Part shown: positions 1 to 7,785 of the stretch, piece after piece | How positions within the stretch are numbered: the stretch's first letter is position 1 | Layout: each line of letters opens with the position of its first letter | Assembly: GCA_025463515.1 (NCBI GenBank) | Contig: JAODAQ010000035.1 | Location: forward strand, 1-64,000 | Source: Rhodoglobus sp. | GTDB lineage: Bacteria > Actinomycetota > Actinomycetes > Actinomycetales > Microbacteriaceae | DNA length: 64,000 nucleotides | Reading direction: 5' to 3' | Program-made: the position numbers and the translations under genes | Notes under the pieces: generated by a model | Databases searched by the model: none | Told to the model about the DNA's origin: nothing | What the model saw: the letters and a program-made list of their open reading frames with translations, nothing else

Positions 1-866
1 GGGCAGAAGTGCGAGCCGCGGTTCATGAACTGCTCGCGCACGATCGGCCGCCCGCAGCGGGGGCACGGCTCGCCCTGCTGGCCGTAGGCCTTGAGGGAGT
101 GGGCGAAGTAGCCCGAGACCCCGTTCACGTTGAGGTACTGCTCGTCGAAGCTCGTGCCGCCCTCCGCGAGCGCCTGCCTCAGGACGGCGCGCACCTCCGC
201 CAGCAGCAGCTTCGCTCGCGGCCTGGTCAGCGTCGCCGTCGGCTGGTCGTAGTGGATCTTCGCCCCCCAGAGCGACTCATCCGCATAGATGTTGCCGACG
301 CCGCTGATCAGCGTCTGGTCGAGCAGCGCCCGCTTGATGGTGGTGTTCTTCTTCGCGAGCCGGGTGAGAAACGCCGCGTCATCGAAGCGCTCGTCCATCG
401 GGTCGCGCGCGATGTGCGCCACTGAGGTGGGCACGAGCTGCAGCGGGTGGTCTTTCGTCTGCACGAGCGTGTCGATGGCCATGGAGCCGAAGATGCGCTG
501 GTCGACGAAGTTCAGCCGCAGCGGGCCGTGCTCCGGATGCTCGAGCTCGAGCCGGATCCGGGTGCGGAGGTCGTCCGTGGTGCGGTCGCGGAGGAGCACC
601 TGTCCGCTCATGCCGAGGTGCAGCACGAGGGCCTCAGGGGTCTCGACAGGCTCGACCACCGGGGAGAGCGGGATCCACATGAACTTTCCGCGGCGCTCGG
701 GCGCGAGCATCCGGCGGCCTGTAAGCCTGTCGATGAAGTCCTCACTCGGGCCCGCGTGCCGACGCAGCGAGCGCTCGTCGTAGACGGCGACGGATTCCAC
801 GGTCGCTCCGGTCACGGCCGGCTCGAGGCCAGCTCGCACGACCTCTACCTCGGGCAGTTCGGGCAT
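1..866 (-). CDS. mutM: Formamidopyrimidine-DNA glycosylase (partial, 3' end beyond window)
   Basis: This base-excision repair enzyme removes oxidised purines such as 8-oxoguanine and nicks the abasic site. The N-terminus reads MPELPEVEVVRAG, giving the catalytic Pro2 and Glu3. The conserved HLGMSGQVLL and GVGNIYADE stretches follow, and the C-terminal zinc finger (CPRCGRPIVREQFMNRGSHF) runs to the window edge. About 288 residues are visible and only the last few are missing. The start ATG lies 3 nt after the rnc stop, so the gene is the last of the DUF177-rpmF-rnc-mutM run. Oddity: between RRGKFMWIPL and the HLGMSG strand there is an extra SPVVEPVETPE stretch, encoded by a short form of the dispersed REP-like repeat. 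Confidence 0.97.
   Translation of the reverse strand, partial: MPELPEVEVVRAGLEPAVTGATVESVAVYDERSLRRHAGPSEDFIDRLTGRRMLAPERRGKFMWIPLSPVVEPVETPEALVLHLGMSGQVLLRDRTTDDLRTRIRLELEHPEHGPLRLNFVDQRIFGSMAIDTLVQTKDHPLQLVPTSVAHIARDPMDERFDDAAFLTRLAKKNTTIKRALLDQTLISGVGNIYADESLWGAKIHYDQPTATLTRPRAKLLLAEVRAVLRQALAEGGTSFDEQYLNVNGVSGYFAHSLKAYGQQGEPCPRCGRPIVREQFMNRGSHFC
639..660. repeat. Short REP-like repeat copy read in frame inside mutM
   Basis: The 22 bp here (GGTCTCGACAGGCTCGACCA and two more bases) match the left arm of the intergenic palindromic repeats elsewhere in the window, for example 35561-35580. On the minus strand it encodes VVEPVET in a surface-loop position of MutM. Confidence 0.6.
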
Positions 867-868
867 AG

Positions 869-1585
869 CTAGACGAGTGTGGCGGAGAGCTGCGTCCAGG
901 CGTCGAGGGCCGCAGCCATCTCCGCCTGCTTCTTGCTCGAGCCATCGCCGGTGGCGATCTCGACCTTGCCCAAGAGCACCGTCGCGTGGAAGCGCTTGGA
1001 GTGGTCGGGGCCGCTGTCGCTCACCTGGTAGTTCGGGAGGCCGCGGCCGAGGCGTGCGGCGAGCTCCTGCAGGCTCGTCTTGGGGTCCATCGCGGCGCCG
1101 AAGCGCTCGGGGTTGTCCATGAGGGGGACGATGAGCCGCAGCACCAGCGCGGTGGCCTTCTCGCCGCCGAGGGAGAGGTAGGCGGCGCCGATGATCGCCT
1201 CGACGGTGTCGGCGAGGATCGACGACTTGTCGCGGCCGCCGGTGAGCTCCTCGCCCTTGCCCAGGCGCACGTGCGCGCCGAGGCCGATGGAGCGGGCTAC
1301 TTCGGAGAGCGCGACGCTCGAGACGAGGCTCGCGCGGCGCTTGGCCAGCTCGCCCTCGTCGAGCGTCGGGTTGTCCCGGTAGAGCATGACCGTGACGGCC
1401 TGCCCGAGGATCGAGTCGCCGAGGAACTCAAGGCGCTCGTTGTGCGCGAGACCGCCGTGCTCGTAGGCGTACGAGCGGTGCGTGAGTGCCAACTCCAGCA
1501 ATTCGGGGTCGATGGAGACGCCGAGCACCGTTGTGAGCGCTTCGGGGTCGCCTGGGGCGACCCCGTCACCCGAAGGGTGAGCCAT
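869..1585 (-). CDS. rnc: Ribonuclease III
   Basis: RNase III is the endoribonuclease that cuts double-stranded RNA in rRNA precursor maturation and mRNA decay. The 238-residue protein has the usual two-part layout: a catalytic domain with the signature NERLEFLGDS (about residues 44-53) and a second acidic cluster ADTVEAIIGA (about 126-135), then a C-terminal double-stranded-RNA-binding domain from about residue 166 ending in GSSKKQAEMAAA. Length is typical for actinobacteria. It follows rpmF after a 4-nt gap and precedes mutM by 2 nt, so translation is probably coupled within one transcript. Confidence 0.97.
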   Translation of the reverse strand: MAHPSGDGVAPGDPEALTTVLGVSIDPELLELALTHRSYAYEHGGLAHNERLEFLGDSILGQAVTVMLYRDNPTLDEGELAKRRASLVSSVALSEVARSIGLGAHVRLGKGEELTGGRDKSSILADTVEAIIGAAYLSLGGEKATALVLRLIVPLMDNPERFGAAMDPKTSLQELAARLGRGLPNYQVSDSGPDHSKRFHATVLLGKVEIATGDGSSKKQAEMAAALDAWTQLSATLV

Positions 1586-1589
1586 AAGC

Positions 1590-1793
1590 TCAGACGTCGG
1601 CGACCTTGCGGCCCTTGTACTCCAGGTACAGGGGGGTGCCGGCGGAGTCCTCGACGACCTTCGCGCGGTGCGGGAGGCTGTACGTGGTCTTGCCGTTCTC
1701 GATCGTCTTGACGAGCGTGGGGGCGGTTGCCTTCCACTGGGCGCGGCGCATGCGGGTCGAGGCCCGCGACATCTTGCGCTTCGGAACTGCCAT
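1590..1793 (-). CDS. rpmF: 50S ribosomal protein L32
   Basis: The 67-residue basic protein begins [20 protein letters not shown], the standard L32 N-terminus. It has no cysteines, so this is the zinc-independent form without the CxxC ribbon found in many L32 proteins. It sits 2 nt downstream of the DUF177 gene, the usual arrangement (yceD-rpmF), and is followed by rnc. Confidence 0.97.
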   Translation of the reverse strand: MAVPKRKMSRASTRMRRAQWKATAPTLVKTIENGKTTYSLPHRAKVVEDSAGTPLYLEYKGRKVADV

Positions 1794-1795
1794 GG

Positions 1796-2356
1796 TTATC
1801 TCTTCTCTTCAGATTCGTCGTTCAGGCCTTCGAGCCCGGGCTGTTCTGCCAATGTCGACAGGGCCGCCCACCGAGGATCGACGGGGGCTTCGTGCTCGTG
1901 ACCCGGGTTGTCCAGAAGCCGCACCCCACACTCTGGGCACAGGCCGAGGCAATCTTCCTGACAGACCGGTTGGAACGGTAGTGACAACACCACCGCATCC
2001 CTGACCACGGGTTCCAGGTCGACGTGATCGTCGTGAACCATGTAGTCAAAAGCTTCGTCGAAAGAATACGCGAAAAGCTCCTGGAATTCGACCTTGACCG
2101 GAACCTTCACGTCAATAAGGCATCTCACGCACTCGCCCTCGGCCACAGTCTTCACCTCTACCGAGGCCAGAATGCCGTCGTGGAGCGACTCGAGCCGGGC
2201 ATCCACGTGCACGTTCGTGCCCTGGCGGACGCCGATGACCGCGTTGCCGAAGCCCTCGGGCTCTGCGACGTCGAGCGACTTCTCGCGCATCTCCCCCGGG
2301 CGGTGCATGAGGTCGTAGACCGGGATGCTGTAGGGGGTCTGGATGTGGTGTGACAC
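1796..2356 (-). CDS. DUF177 (YceD-family) protein
   Basis: The protein belongs to the YceD/DUF177 family, generally encoded next to rpmF and thought to take part in 23S rRNA or ribosome accumulation. I chose the GTG at 2356 ([16 protein letters not shown]), giving 186 residues; the open frame extends upstream to 2551 but that part has no family similarity. Two CxxC-type pairs are visible: ECVRCLIDV in the middle, and [13 protein letters not shown] near residue 150, as is usual in the family. The start has no Shine-Dalgarno sequence but has a TAAGCT -10 box 8 nt upstream, so the transcript is probably leaderless. It is the first gene of the run ending in mutM. Confidence 0.88.
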   Translation of the reverse strand: MSHHIQTPYSIPVYDLMHRPGEMREKSLDVAEPEGFGNAVIGVRQGTNVHVDARLESLHDGILASVEVKTVAEGECVRCLIDVKVPVKVEFQELFAYSFDEAFDYMVHDDHVDLEPVVRDAVVLSLPFQPVCQEDCLGLCPECGVRLLDNPGHEHEAPVDPRWAALSTLAEQPGLEGLNDESEEKR

Positions 2357-2364
2357 GAGGAACA

Positions 2365-2370
2365 AGCTTA
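2365..2370 (-). promoter_or_regulatory. Candidate -10 box of the DUF177-rpmF-rnc-mutM transcript (leaderless)
   Basis: TAAGCT on the minus strand ends 8 nt before the GTG at 2356, and no Shine-Dalgarno lies between. This spacing places transcription start at or next to the start codon. Confidence 0.45.
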
Positions 2371-2510
2371 CGCGCTGGGCGGGCCGGATGCCGGGCGGGA
2401 GGCTGCCAGTACCGCTCTCTCGTCGACTCGCGTTCAACACTCGGCCGTCACCTCCCCGCTCGCCCTTCTCAATGGTCACCATCTGTAGGGCGTCCCGCAC
2501 TCCTCCCACG

Positions 2511-2596
2511 TTCCGAAATGACGGAATTTCGAGACGTCTATCGTCGATCACGCCGGATGTGGCACCCGAGCCACGCCGATCTCCGTCATTTCGGAA
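2511..2596. repeat. 15-bp perfect inverted repeat with 56-nt spacer
   Basis: The arms are TTCCGAAATGACGGA (2511-2525) and TCCGTCATTTCGGAA (2582-2596). The left arm runs into a second smaller palindrome, CGAAAT-GACGGA-ATTTCG. It could be paired operators for a looping regulator or a long-loop hairpin. Confidence 0.75.
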
Positions 2597-2719
2597 GGTG
2601 CGGCGGGGTGCGGCGACGGCTCGCGCCGGCAGAACGCCGGTCGCGCGGCAGATTTCTTGTCGCGCTACAGGTATTTCTGGCGCGCGACGAGAAACCTGCA
2701 GCGCACGTTGGAAGGACCC

Positions 2720-4039
2720 CTAGAGCGCGGCCTCGACCTCGGTGAACGCCTCGTCGTAGATCGACAGGGCCTGCGCCACCTGGTCAGGAGTCACGATGCA
2801 CGGCGGCACCACGTGGATGCGGTTGTCGGCGGCGAAGGGCAGCAGTCCGCGGTCCATGAGCGCCTTCTTGAGCTGCAGGATGACGCCGCCCGAGACGGGC
2901 TGGCGCGACTCGCGGTCGTCGACCAGGTCAAGGGCCCAGAACACGCCAAGGCCGCGCACGTCGCCGATGAGGGGATGCTTCGCCGCGAGATCGGCGAGGC
3001 CCGGCGCGAGGTGCTCGCTGCCGATGGACTTGGCGTTCTCGACGACCCTCTCGTCGGTCATCGCGTCGATCGAGCCGACGATCGACGCCATGGCGAGCGG
3101 GTGGCCCGAGTAGGTGAGACCGCCGGGGAAGACCTGCGACTCGAAGGCGTTCGCGATCGACTCGGAGATGAGCACGCCGCCCGTGGGCACGTAGCCGGAG
3201 TTCACGCCCTTCGCGAAGGTCACGAGGTCGGGGGTGACGCCGCCGTCGATGCCCTGCCAGGCGAACCACTCCCCCGTGCGGCCGAAGCCGCACATGACCT
3301 CGTCGAAGATCAGGACGATGCCGTACTTGTCGCACAGGGCGCGCACGCCGCGGAGGTAGCCGGCGGGCGGCACGAGCACGCCTGCGGTGCCGGGCACTGT
3401 CTCAAGCAGAATCGCGGCGATGCCGTTGGAGCCCTCGGACAGGATGACGCGCTCGAGGTGCTGCAGGGCGCGCTCGCTCTCCTGCTCCTCCGACTCCGCC
3501 CAGAACTCCGAGCGGTACTGGAACGGGCCGAAGAAGTGCGCGTGCCCGCGCGAGTACTCGTTCGGCTGGCGCCGCCAGTCGCCGGTCGCGACGATCGCCG
3601 CACCGGTGTTGCCGTGGTAGCTGCGGTAGGCGGAGAGCACCTTGTCGCGGCCGGTCGTGAGCCGTGCCATCCGGATCGCGTTCTCGTTCGCATCCGCACC
3701 GCCGTTGGTGAAGAAGACTTTGCCGAACGGGCCGTCGGCCTTCGAGATGATGCGCTTGGCGGCCTCGCCGCGCGCGAGGTTGGCATGGGCTGGGGCGACC
3801 GTCGCGAGCACGTCGGCCTGAGCCTTGATCGCGCCGATGATCGCCGGATGCTGGTGCCCGAGGTTCGTGTTGACGAGCTGGCTCGAGAAGTCGAGGTAGT
3901 GCTTGCCGTCGTAGTCCCACACCTCGCTGCCGAGGCCGCCGGCGATCACGAACGGGGTGAGCGCGCCCTGGGCCGACCACGAGTGGAACACGTGCGCCCG
4001 GTCGAGGTCGTACGCGAGCTGGCCGTCTGCTGAAGTCAT
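2720..4039 (-). CDS. Class III (omega-amino acid) aminotransferase, probable beta-alanine transaminase
   Basis: This 439-residue PLP enzyme is of aminotransferase class III. The motif IFDEVMCGFGRTGEWFAW (about residues 245-262) contains the Asp that binds the PLP ring nitrogen. The PLP lysine is in TFAKGVNSGYVPTGG (about 275-289), and the N-terminal half holds FTNGGADANENAIRMAR. It is the last gene of the operon with dihydropyrimidinase and beta-ureidopropionase, whose product is beta-alanine. I therefore infer that it moves the amino group of beta-alanine or beta-aminoisobutyrate to a keto acid, giving malonic or methylmalonic semialdehyde. Family members vary widely in substrate (taurine, GABA, beta-alanine), so the substrate rests on context. 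It is separated from the upstream lipoprotein gene by a strong hairpin. Confidence 0.85.
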   Translation of the reverse strand: MTSADGQLAYDLDRAHVFHSWSAQGALTPFVIAGGLGSEVWDYDGKHYLDFSSQLVNTNLGHQHPAIIGAIKAQADVLATVAPAHANLARGEAAKRIISKADGPFGKVFFTNGGADANENAIRMARLTTGRDKVLSAYRSYHGNTGAAIVATGDWRRQPNEYSRGHAHFFGPFQYRSEFWAESEEQESERALQHLERVILSEGSNGIAAILLETVPGTAGVLVPPAGYLRGVRALCDKYGIVLIFDEVMCGFGRTGEWFAWQGIDGGVTPDLVTFAKGVNSGYVPTGGVLISESIANAFESQVFPGGLTYSGHPLAMASIVGSIDAMTDERVVENAKSIGSEHLAPGLADLAAKHPLIGDVRGLGVFWALDLVDDRESRQPVSGGVILQLKKALMDRGLLPFAADNRIHVVPPCIVTPDQVAQALSIYDEAFTEVEAAL

Positions 4040-4060
4040 GGTGATTCCTATCGGGATGAA

Positions 4061-4088
4061 GCGGAGGCCGCCCGAAGACGGCCTCCGC
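4061..4088 (-). terminator. Intra-operon hairpin between substrate-binding protein and aminotransferase
   Basis: A perfect 10-bp stem GCGGAGGCCG/CGGCCTCCGC closes an 8-nt loop. It starts 6 nt after the lipoprotein stop codon and is followed by TTCATCCC rather than a U run. It probably protects the binding-protein mRNA or partly attenuates the aminotransferase gene. Confidence 0.6.
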
Positions 4089-4093
4089 TCACA

Positions 4094-5260
4094 CTACTGT
4101 CCGCCCTCGGTGAGGGTCACGTCGATCGGCGTGTACGCGCCGTCGACCACGACACCATCCGCGGCGAGCTCGTCGAGCGCCTTCTGGATGTACGTGTTCG
4201 AGTACGCGGAGTCAGCCGGCTCGGCCGTGATGAGGTTGAGGCCGTCCTGGTTGACCGCCGCGAGGGCGCCCTTGACGGTCTTGTCCCACGCCGCCTGGTC
4301 GACGAGCCCGAACGGGCCGCCGGCCCAGATGAGCTTGTTGACCTCGTTCATCTGCCAGAGCTGGTGCACGGGGCCGACCGGGAAGGCCGCCTCGGCGTTG
4401 ATCGCGGCGTTGTACGTGATCTCCGCAGCCTGCTCGGGGTTGTCCCGGGCGAAGATCCAGCCCTTCGTCACGGCCTTGAGGAAGCGCACGGCGGCATCGG
4501 CGTATGCCGGGTCCTCCAGGCGCTTGGTGTCGGCCCACAGGGCGTCCTGGAGCATCGCGCCGTCGGTGTCCTCGTACGAGACGACGTCGAAGTCCTCGGG
4601 CTGGTAGAGCTTGCCGGTCGCGGGGTTCACGACCTCGAGGATCTGCGCCCACTCGTTGTAAGTCATCGCCTGCGCGGCGTCGACGTCACCGTCGAGGAGG
4701 GCGTTCATCGAGAAGTCCTGCGTCGTGATGGAGACCGAGGTCGAGTCGAGGTCCTCCGCGGCCATGGCCGCGAAGATCTCCCACTCGTTGCCGAAGCCCC
4801 ACGAGCCGATGCGCTTGCCCTCGAAGTCCGAGACGGAGGAGACCCCGTCGCCCTTGAACGACACCTGCAGGGTGCCCGACTTCTGGTAGACCTGCGCGAT
4901 GTCGGTGAGCTCGGCGCCCGTTGCCTCGAGGGTGCCGAGAACCTTCGGGACCCACGCGACGGCGAAGTCGACGTCGCCTGCCACGAGGGCGTCCTGCGGG
5001 ACGATGTCGCCGCCCGACGGGACGATATCGACGGTGTCGAAGCCCTCGTCCTCGAAGTAGCCCTGGTCGAGAGCCACGTAGTAGCCCGCGAACTGCGCCT
5101 GCGGAAGCCACTGGAGCTGCAGCTTGATCGAGGTGATCGGTTCGAAATCACCCGTGTCTGTGCCGGTGTCCGGCGCGGGGGCGGAGCACGCGGCGAGCGC
5201 GATTGCCGTTGCGGCGGCCACTGAGGCGACCGTTAGGCCGCGTCTGGTGCTGTGTCTCAT
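4094..5260 (-). CDS. ABC transporter substrate-binding lipoprotein, NMT1/THI5-like
   Basis: The 388-residue protein has a lipoprotein signal (MRHSTRRG, hydrophobic stretch, lipobox ALAAC with the cysteine near residue 25) and a mature part opening with IKLQLQWLPQAQFAGYYVA, the hallmark of NMT1/THI5-like binding proteins. It would be anchored outside the membrane and hand substrate to the two permeases encoded just upstream. Relatives bind pyrimidine-like compounds, sulfonates or nitrate. The operon context suggests a pyrimidine, dihydropyrimidine or hydantoin. It lies third from the ATPase (order permease, ATPase, permease, lipoprotein), typical of the SsuABC/TauABC/ThiXYZ group. Confidence 0.9.
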   Translation of the reverse strand: MRHSTRRGLTVASVAAATAIALAACSAPAPDTGTDTGDFEPITSIKLQLQWLPQAQFAGYYVALDQGYFEDEGFDTVDIVPSGGDIVPQDALVAGDVDFAVAWVPKVLGTLEATGAELTDIAQVYQKSGTLQVSFKGDGVSSVSDFEGKRIGSWGFGNEWEIFAAMAAEDLDSTSVSITTQDFSMNALLDGDVDAAQAMTYNEWAQILEVVNPATGKLYQPEDFDVVSYEDTDGAMLQDALWADTKRLEDPAYADAAVRFLKAVTKGWIFARDNPEQAAEITYNAAINAEAAFPVGPVHQLWQMNEVNKLIWAGGPFGLVDQAAWDKTVKGALAAVNQDGLNLITAEPADSAYSNTYIQKALDELAADGVVVDGAYTPIDVTLTEGGQ

Positions 5261-5303
5261 GCTGTTCCTTTCGATGGGTGGTGCGGATGGAGCAGGGTGC
5301 CGG

Positions 5304-6110
5304 TCAGACCGGCCTTCCCCTCGTCACGAGCCGCTCGAGCAGCGACATGACGAGGAAGAGCACGAGTCCGATGGCGATGCCGCCGGCGACGTAGGCGAAG
5401 GCCAGGGCCGCGTGCCCGGATTTCGCGTAGCTGGCGATCGCGGTGCCGATGCCGTCGGCGGGGCCGCCGAAGTACTCGGCGACGAGGGCCGCGATGACGG
5501 CGATCGAGCTCGCGATCCGCAGGCCGGTGAGCAGGTACGGCAGCGCCGTCGGCAGTGTCAGCACCCGGAAGGTCTGCAGCCCGCTGGCGCCGGAGGCCCG
5601 CAGCAGGTCGCGGTGCACGGGCCGGGTCTGCCGCAGCCCGCGCAGCACGTTCACGAACACGGGCACGAACGCCGCGATCGCGGCCACGTACTGCCGGCCG
5701 AACTGGCTGGAGGCGCCGAACATGGTGTTGAGGATCGGCGTGATCGCCACGATGGGCACGACGGCGATCGCCGCGACCAGCGGCGCGAGCATCCCGTCCA
5801 TCGGCCTGAACGTCGCCGCGAGGGCGGCGAGCACGATCGCCACGACGGCGCCGACCGCGAGCCCGACGAGGGCGTTGGTGGCCGTGATGCCCATGTCCTC
5901 GAGGATGATGTCGTAGTGCTCGGCGAGCTGGCCCACGATCGCGACCGGGCTGGGCAGGGCGCGCGGCGCCGCGTGCAGCACGTCGACGACGAGGAACCAG
6001 AGCGCGAGGATGATCGCGCCCACGACGATCGGAGCTACCACCCGCGCTGCGCGGGATCTCGACTCCGCTCGATCAGCGGAGGCGGCGCGATCAGCGGCGA
6101 CGGCGGTCAT
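5304..6110 (-). CDS. ABC transporter permease (BPD type)
   Basis: The 268-residue membrane protein has about six hydrophobic segments and the EAA-like cytoplasmic loop LLRASGASGLQTFRVLTLPTALPYLLTGLRIA (about residues 165-196) that docks on the ATPase. It overlaps the ATPase gene by 4 nt (ATGA), indicating coupled translation. With the other permease at 6889-7785 it likely forms a heterodimeric channel. Confidence 0.9.
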   Translation of the reverse strand: MTAVAADRAASADRAESRSRAARVVAPIVVGAIILALWFLVVDVLHAAPRALPSPVAIVGQLAEHYDIILEDMGITATNALVGLAVGAVVAIVLAALAATFRPMDGMLAPLVAAIAVVPIVAITPILNTMFGASSQFGRQYVAAIAAFVPVFVNVLRGLRQTRPVHRDLLRASGASGLQTFRVLTLPTALPYLLTGLRIASSIAVIAALVAEYFGGPADGIGTAIASYAKSGHAALAFAYVAGGIAIGLVLFLVMSLLERLVTRGRPV

Positions 6111-6892
6111 CGTTCGTTCGCCCGCTCGACCGGCGCCCCGTGGAGTGCCTCGCGCACCGCGGTCACGCGCTCGAAGTACTCGGGCGACTCCCGGAGTGCC
6201 TCGGTGCGGGCATCCCCCAGCCCTGTCGTGAGGATGTCGGTGATGCGGCCGGGGCGCGGGCTCATGACCACCACCCGGTCGGAGAGGAACACCGCCTCGG
6301 GGATCGAGTGCGTCACGAACACGACTGCAGCGCCGGTCTCGGCGGCGATGCGCGCGAGCTCGCCCTGCAGGTACTCGCGGGTCATCTCGTCGAGCGCGCC
6401 GAACGGCTCGTCCATGAGGAGCAGGCGCGGCTGCTCGGCGAGCGCACGGGCGATCGCGACCCGCTGCTGCATGCCGCCCGAGAGCTGGTCGGGGTAGCGG
6501 TCCACGAAGTCATCAAGGCCGACGAGCGCCGCGAGCTCGGCAACGCGGTCGGCGCGGGCCTTCTTCGAGACCCCGTGCAGCTCGAGGGGCAGCGCGATGT
6601 TGCCCGCAACTGTGCGCCAGGGCAGGAGACCCGCCTGCTGGAACGCTATGCCGTAGTCCTGGTCGATGCGGGCCTGACGGGCGGCCTTGCCGAAGACCTC
6701 GAGCTCGCCCGTGGTCGCGGAGTCGAGGTCGGCGATGAGGCGCAGCAGGGTCGACTTGCCGCAGCCCGAGGGGCCGATCAGGGAGACGAACTCGCCGGGC
6801 TCGACGGTCAGCTCGACGTCGGTCAGGGCGACCACATCGCCGGACTTGGTGCCGAAGGTCTTGCCGACGCCCTTCGCAATGACTGCACTCAT
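6107..6892 (-). CDS. ABC transporter ATP-binding protein (SsuB/TauB-like)
   Basis: The start at 6892 (MSAVIAKGVGKTFGT) was chosen because it overlaps the upstream permease stop as ATGA; the longer frame upstream is the permease read in another frame. The protein (261 residues) carries Walker A GPSGCGKSTLL, the Q-loop IAFQQAGLLPW, the signature LSGGMQQRVAIARAL, Walker B LLLMDEPFGALD and the switch histidine in VFVTHSIPEA. It energises the importer of this operon. Confidence 0.94.
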   Translation of the reverse strand: MSAVIAKGVGKTFGTKSGDVVALTDVELTVEPGEFVSLIGPSGCGKSTLLRLIADLDSATTGELEVFGKAARQARIDQDYGIAFQQAGLLPWRTVAGNIALPLELHGVSKKARADRVAELAALVGLDDFVDRYPDQLSGGMQQRVAIARALAEQPRLLLMDEPFGALDEMTREYLQGELARIAAETGAAVVFVTHSIPEAVFLSDRVVVMSPRPGRITDILTTGLGDARTEALRESPEYFERVTAVREALHGAPVERANER

Positions 6893-7785
6893 ACTGCTGC
6901 CTCTCCCCTGCGGTAGTTCCTGAGGCCGAGGCCCACGAGTGCGACGGATCCGGCCGCCACGAGTCCCAGTGCGATCGAGCCGAACGTGGGGCCCCACGGT
7001 GCTGCCGGGTCACTGGAGCCCTGCCCTGCCAGCTGGATGAGCATCCGGCCGATGCCGCCGCGCATGCCGATCGAGACCTCCGCGACGACCGCGCCGACCA
7101 CCGCGTTGGCGGCGGCGAGCCGCAGCGCGGGCAGCAGGTGCGGTACCGCGGCGGGCAGCCGGAGCCGGAACAGGGTCGGCCAGTACCCGGCGGCATAGGT
7201 GCGCATGAGGTCGAGATGGATGCGGTCGGGAGACTCGAGGCCGCGGAGCACACCCACGGCCACCGGGAAGAACGCGAGGTACGACGCGATGACCGCGACG
7301 GAGAGCCACTGCGGCCACGGTACTGTTCCCGCCCGGTCGACCTGCGAGCCGATGCTCGCGATCAGCGGCGCGAACGCGATGAGCGGCACCGTCTGGCTCA
7401 CGACGATCCACGGCAGGAGGCCCCACTCGGCAAGGCGCCAGCGCTGCATGACGAGCCCGAGCAGGGCGCCGACGGCGACGCCGATGAGCCAGCCGACCGC
7501 GGCGATCCCCAGGGTCGTGAGCGCCGCGGTGACCACCGGGACGATCAGGGGCGGAGTGTCGCCGCCGCTCGCGGACTGGAACAGCCGCGCGACCATGTCC
7601 CAGATGTGCGGCATCGCGCGGTCGTTGGTCCGCGGGAGGATCATCACTCCCGAGCCGGTCTCGCCCGCGACGGCGCCGACGATCAGGCCGTCGGCCGGGC
7701 CGAGGAACTTGTACAGCTCCCAGGCTACGAGCACGGCGAGCACGCCGAGCGCCCCCCACGCGATGGCTGCCCGGCTACGACTCAT
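6889..7785 (-). CDS. ABC transporter permease (BPD type)
   Basis: The start ATG at 7785 (MSRSRAAIAWGALGVL) overlaps the LLM gene stop as ATGA; this gives 298 residues. The permease core spans about residues 85-290 with the loop LMRTYAAGYWPTLFRLRLPA as the ATPase contact. An extra-long first periplasmic loop (about residues 25-70) separates TM1 from the core. Its partner is the permease at 5304-6110. Confidence 0.9.
   Translation of the reverse strand: MSRSRAAIAWGALGVLAVLVAWELYKFLGPADGLIVGAVAGETGSGVMILPRTNDRAMPHIWDMVARLFQSASGGDTPPLIVPVVTAALTTLGIAAVGWLIGVAVGALLGLVMQRWRLAEWGLLPWIVVSQTVPLIAFAPLIASIGSQVDRAGTVPWPQWLSVAVIASYLAFFPVAVGVLRGLESPDRIHLDLMRTYAAGYWPTLFRLRLPAAVPHLLPALRLAAANAVVGAVVAEVSIGMRGGIGRMLIQLAGQGSSDPAAPWGPTFGSIALGLVAAGSVALVGLGLRNYRRGEAAV

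Larger units (their letters stand above)
2357..2719. other. Intergenic region with inverted repeats between the pyrimidine operon and DUF177
   Basis: No coding sequence is convincing in these 363 bases. The stretch holds a 15-bp perfect inverted repeat (TTCCGAAATGACGGA at 2511-2525, its complement at 2582-2596, 56-nt spacer), a CCGGC/GCCGG stem around 2625, a GTCGCGCG/CGCGCGAC pair around 2638-2686, and the probable DUF177 promoter at its left end. The GC-rich stems nearest 2720 could end transcription of the operon to the right, although no run of U follows them. Confidence 0.55.

Noticed and set aside
2657-4033. Long plus-strand frame of 458 codons opposite the aminotransferase gene
   Set aside because: It is the antisense shadow of a clear PLP enzyme, rich in Arg, Ala, Glu and His as expected from high-GC complement, with no domain features.
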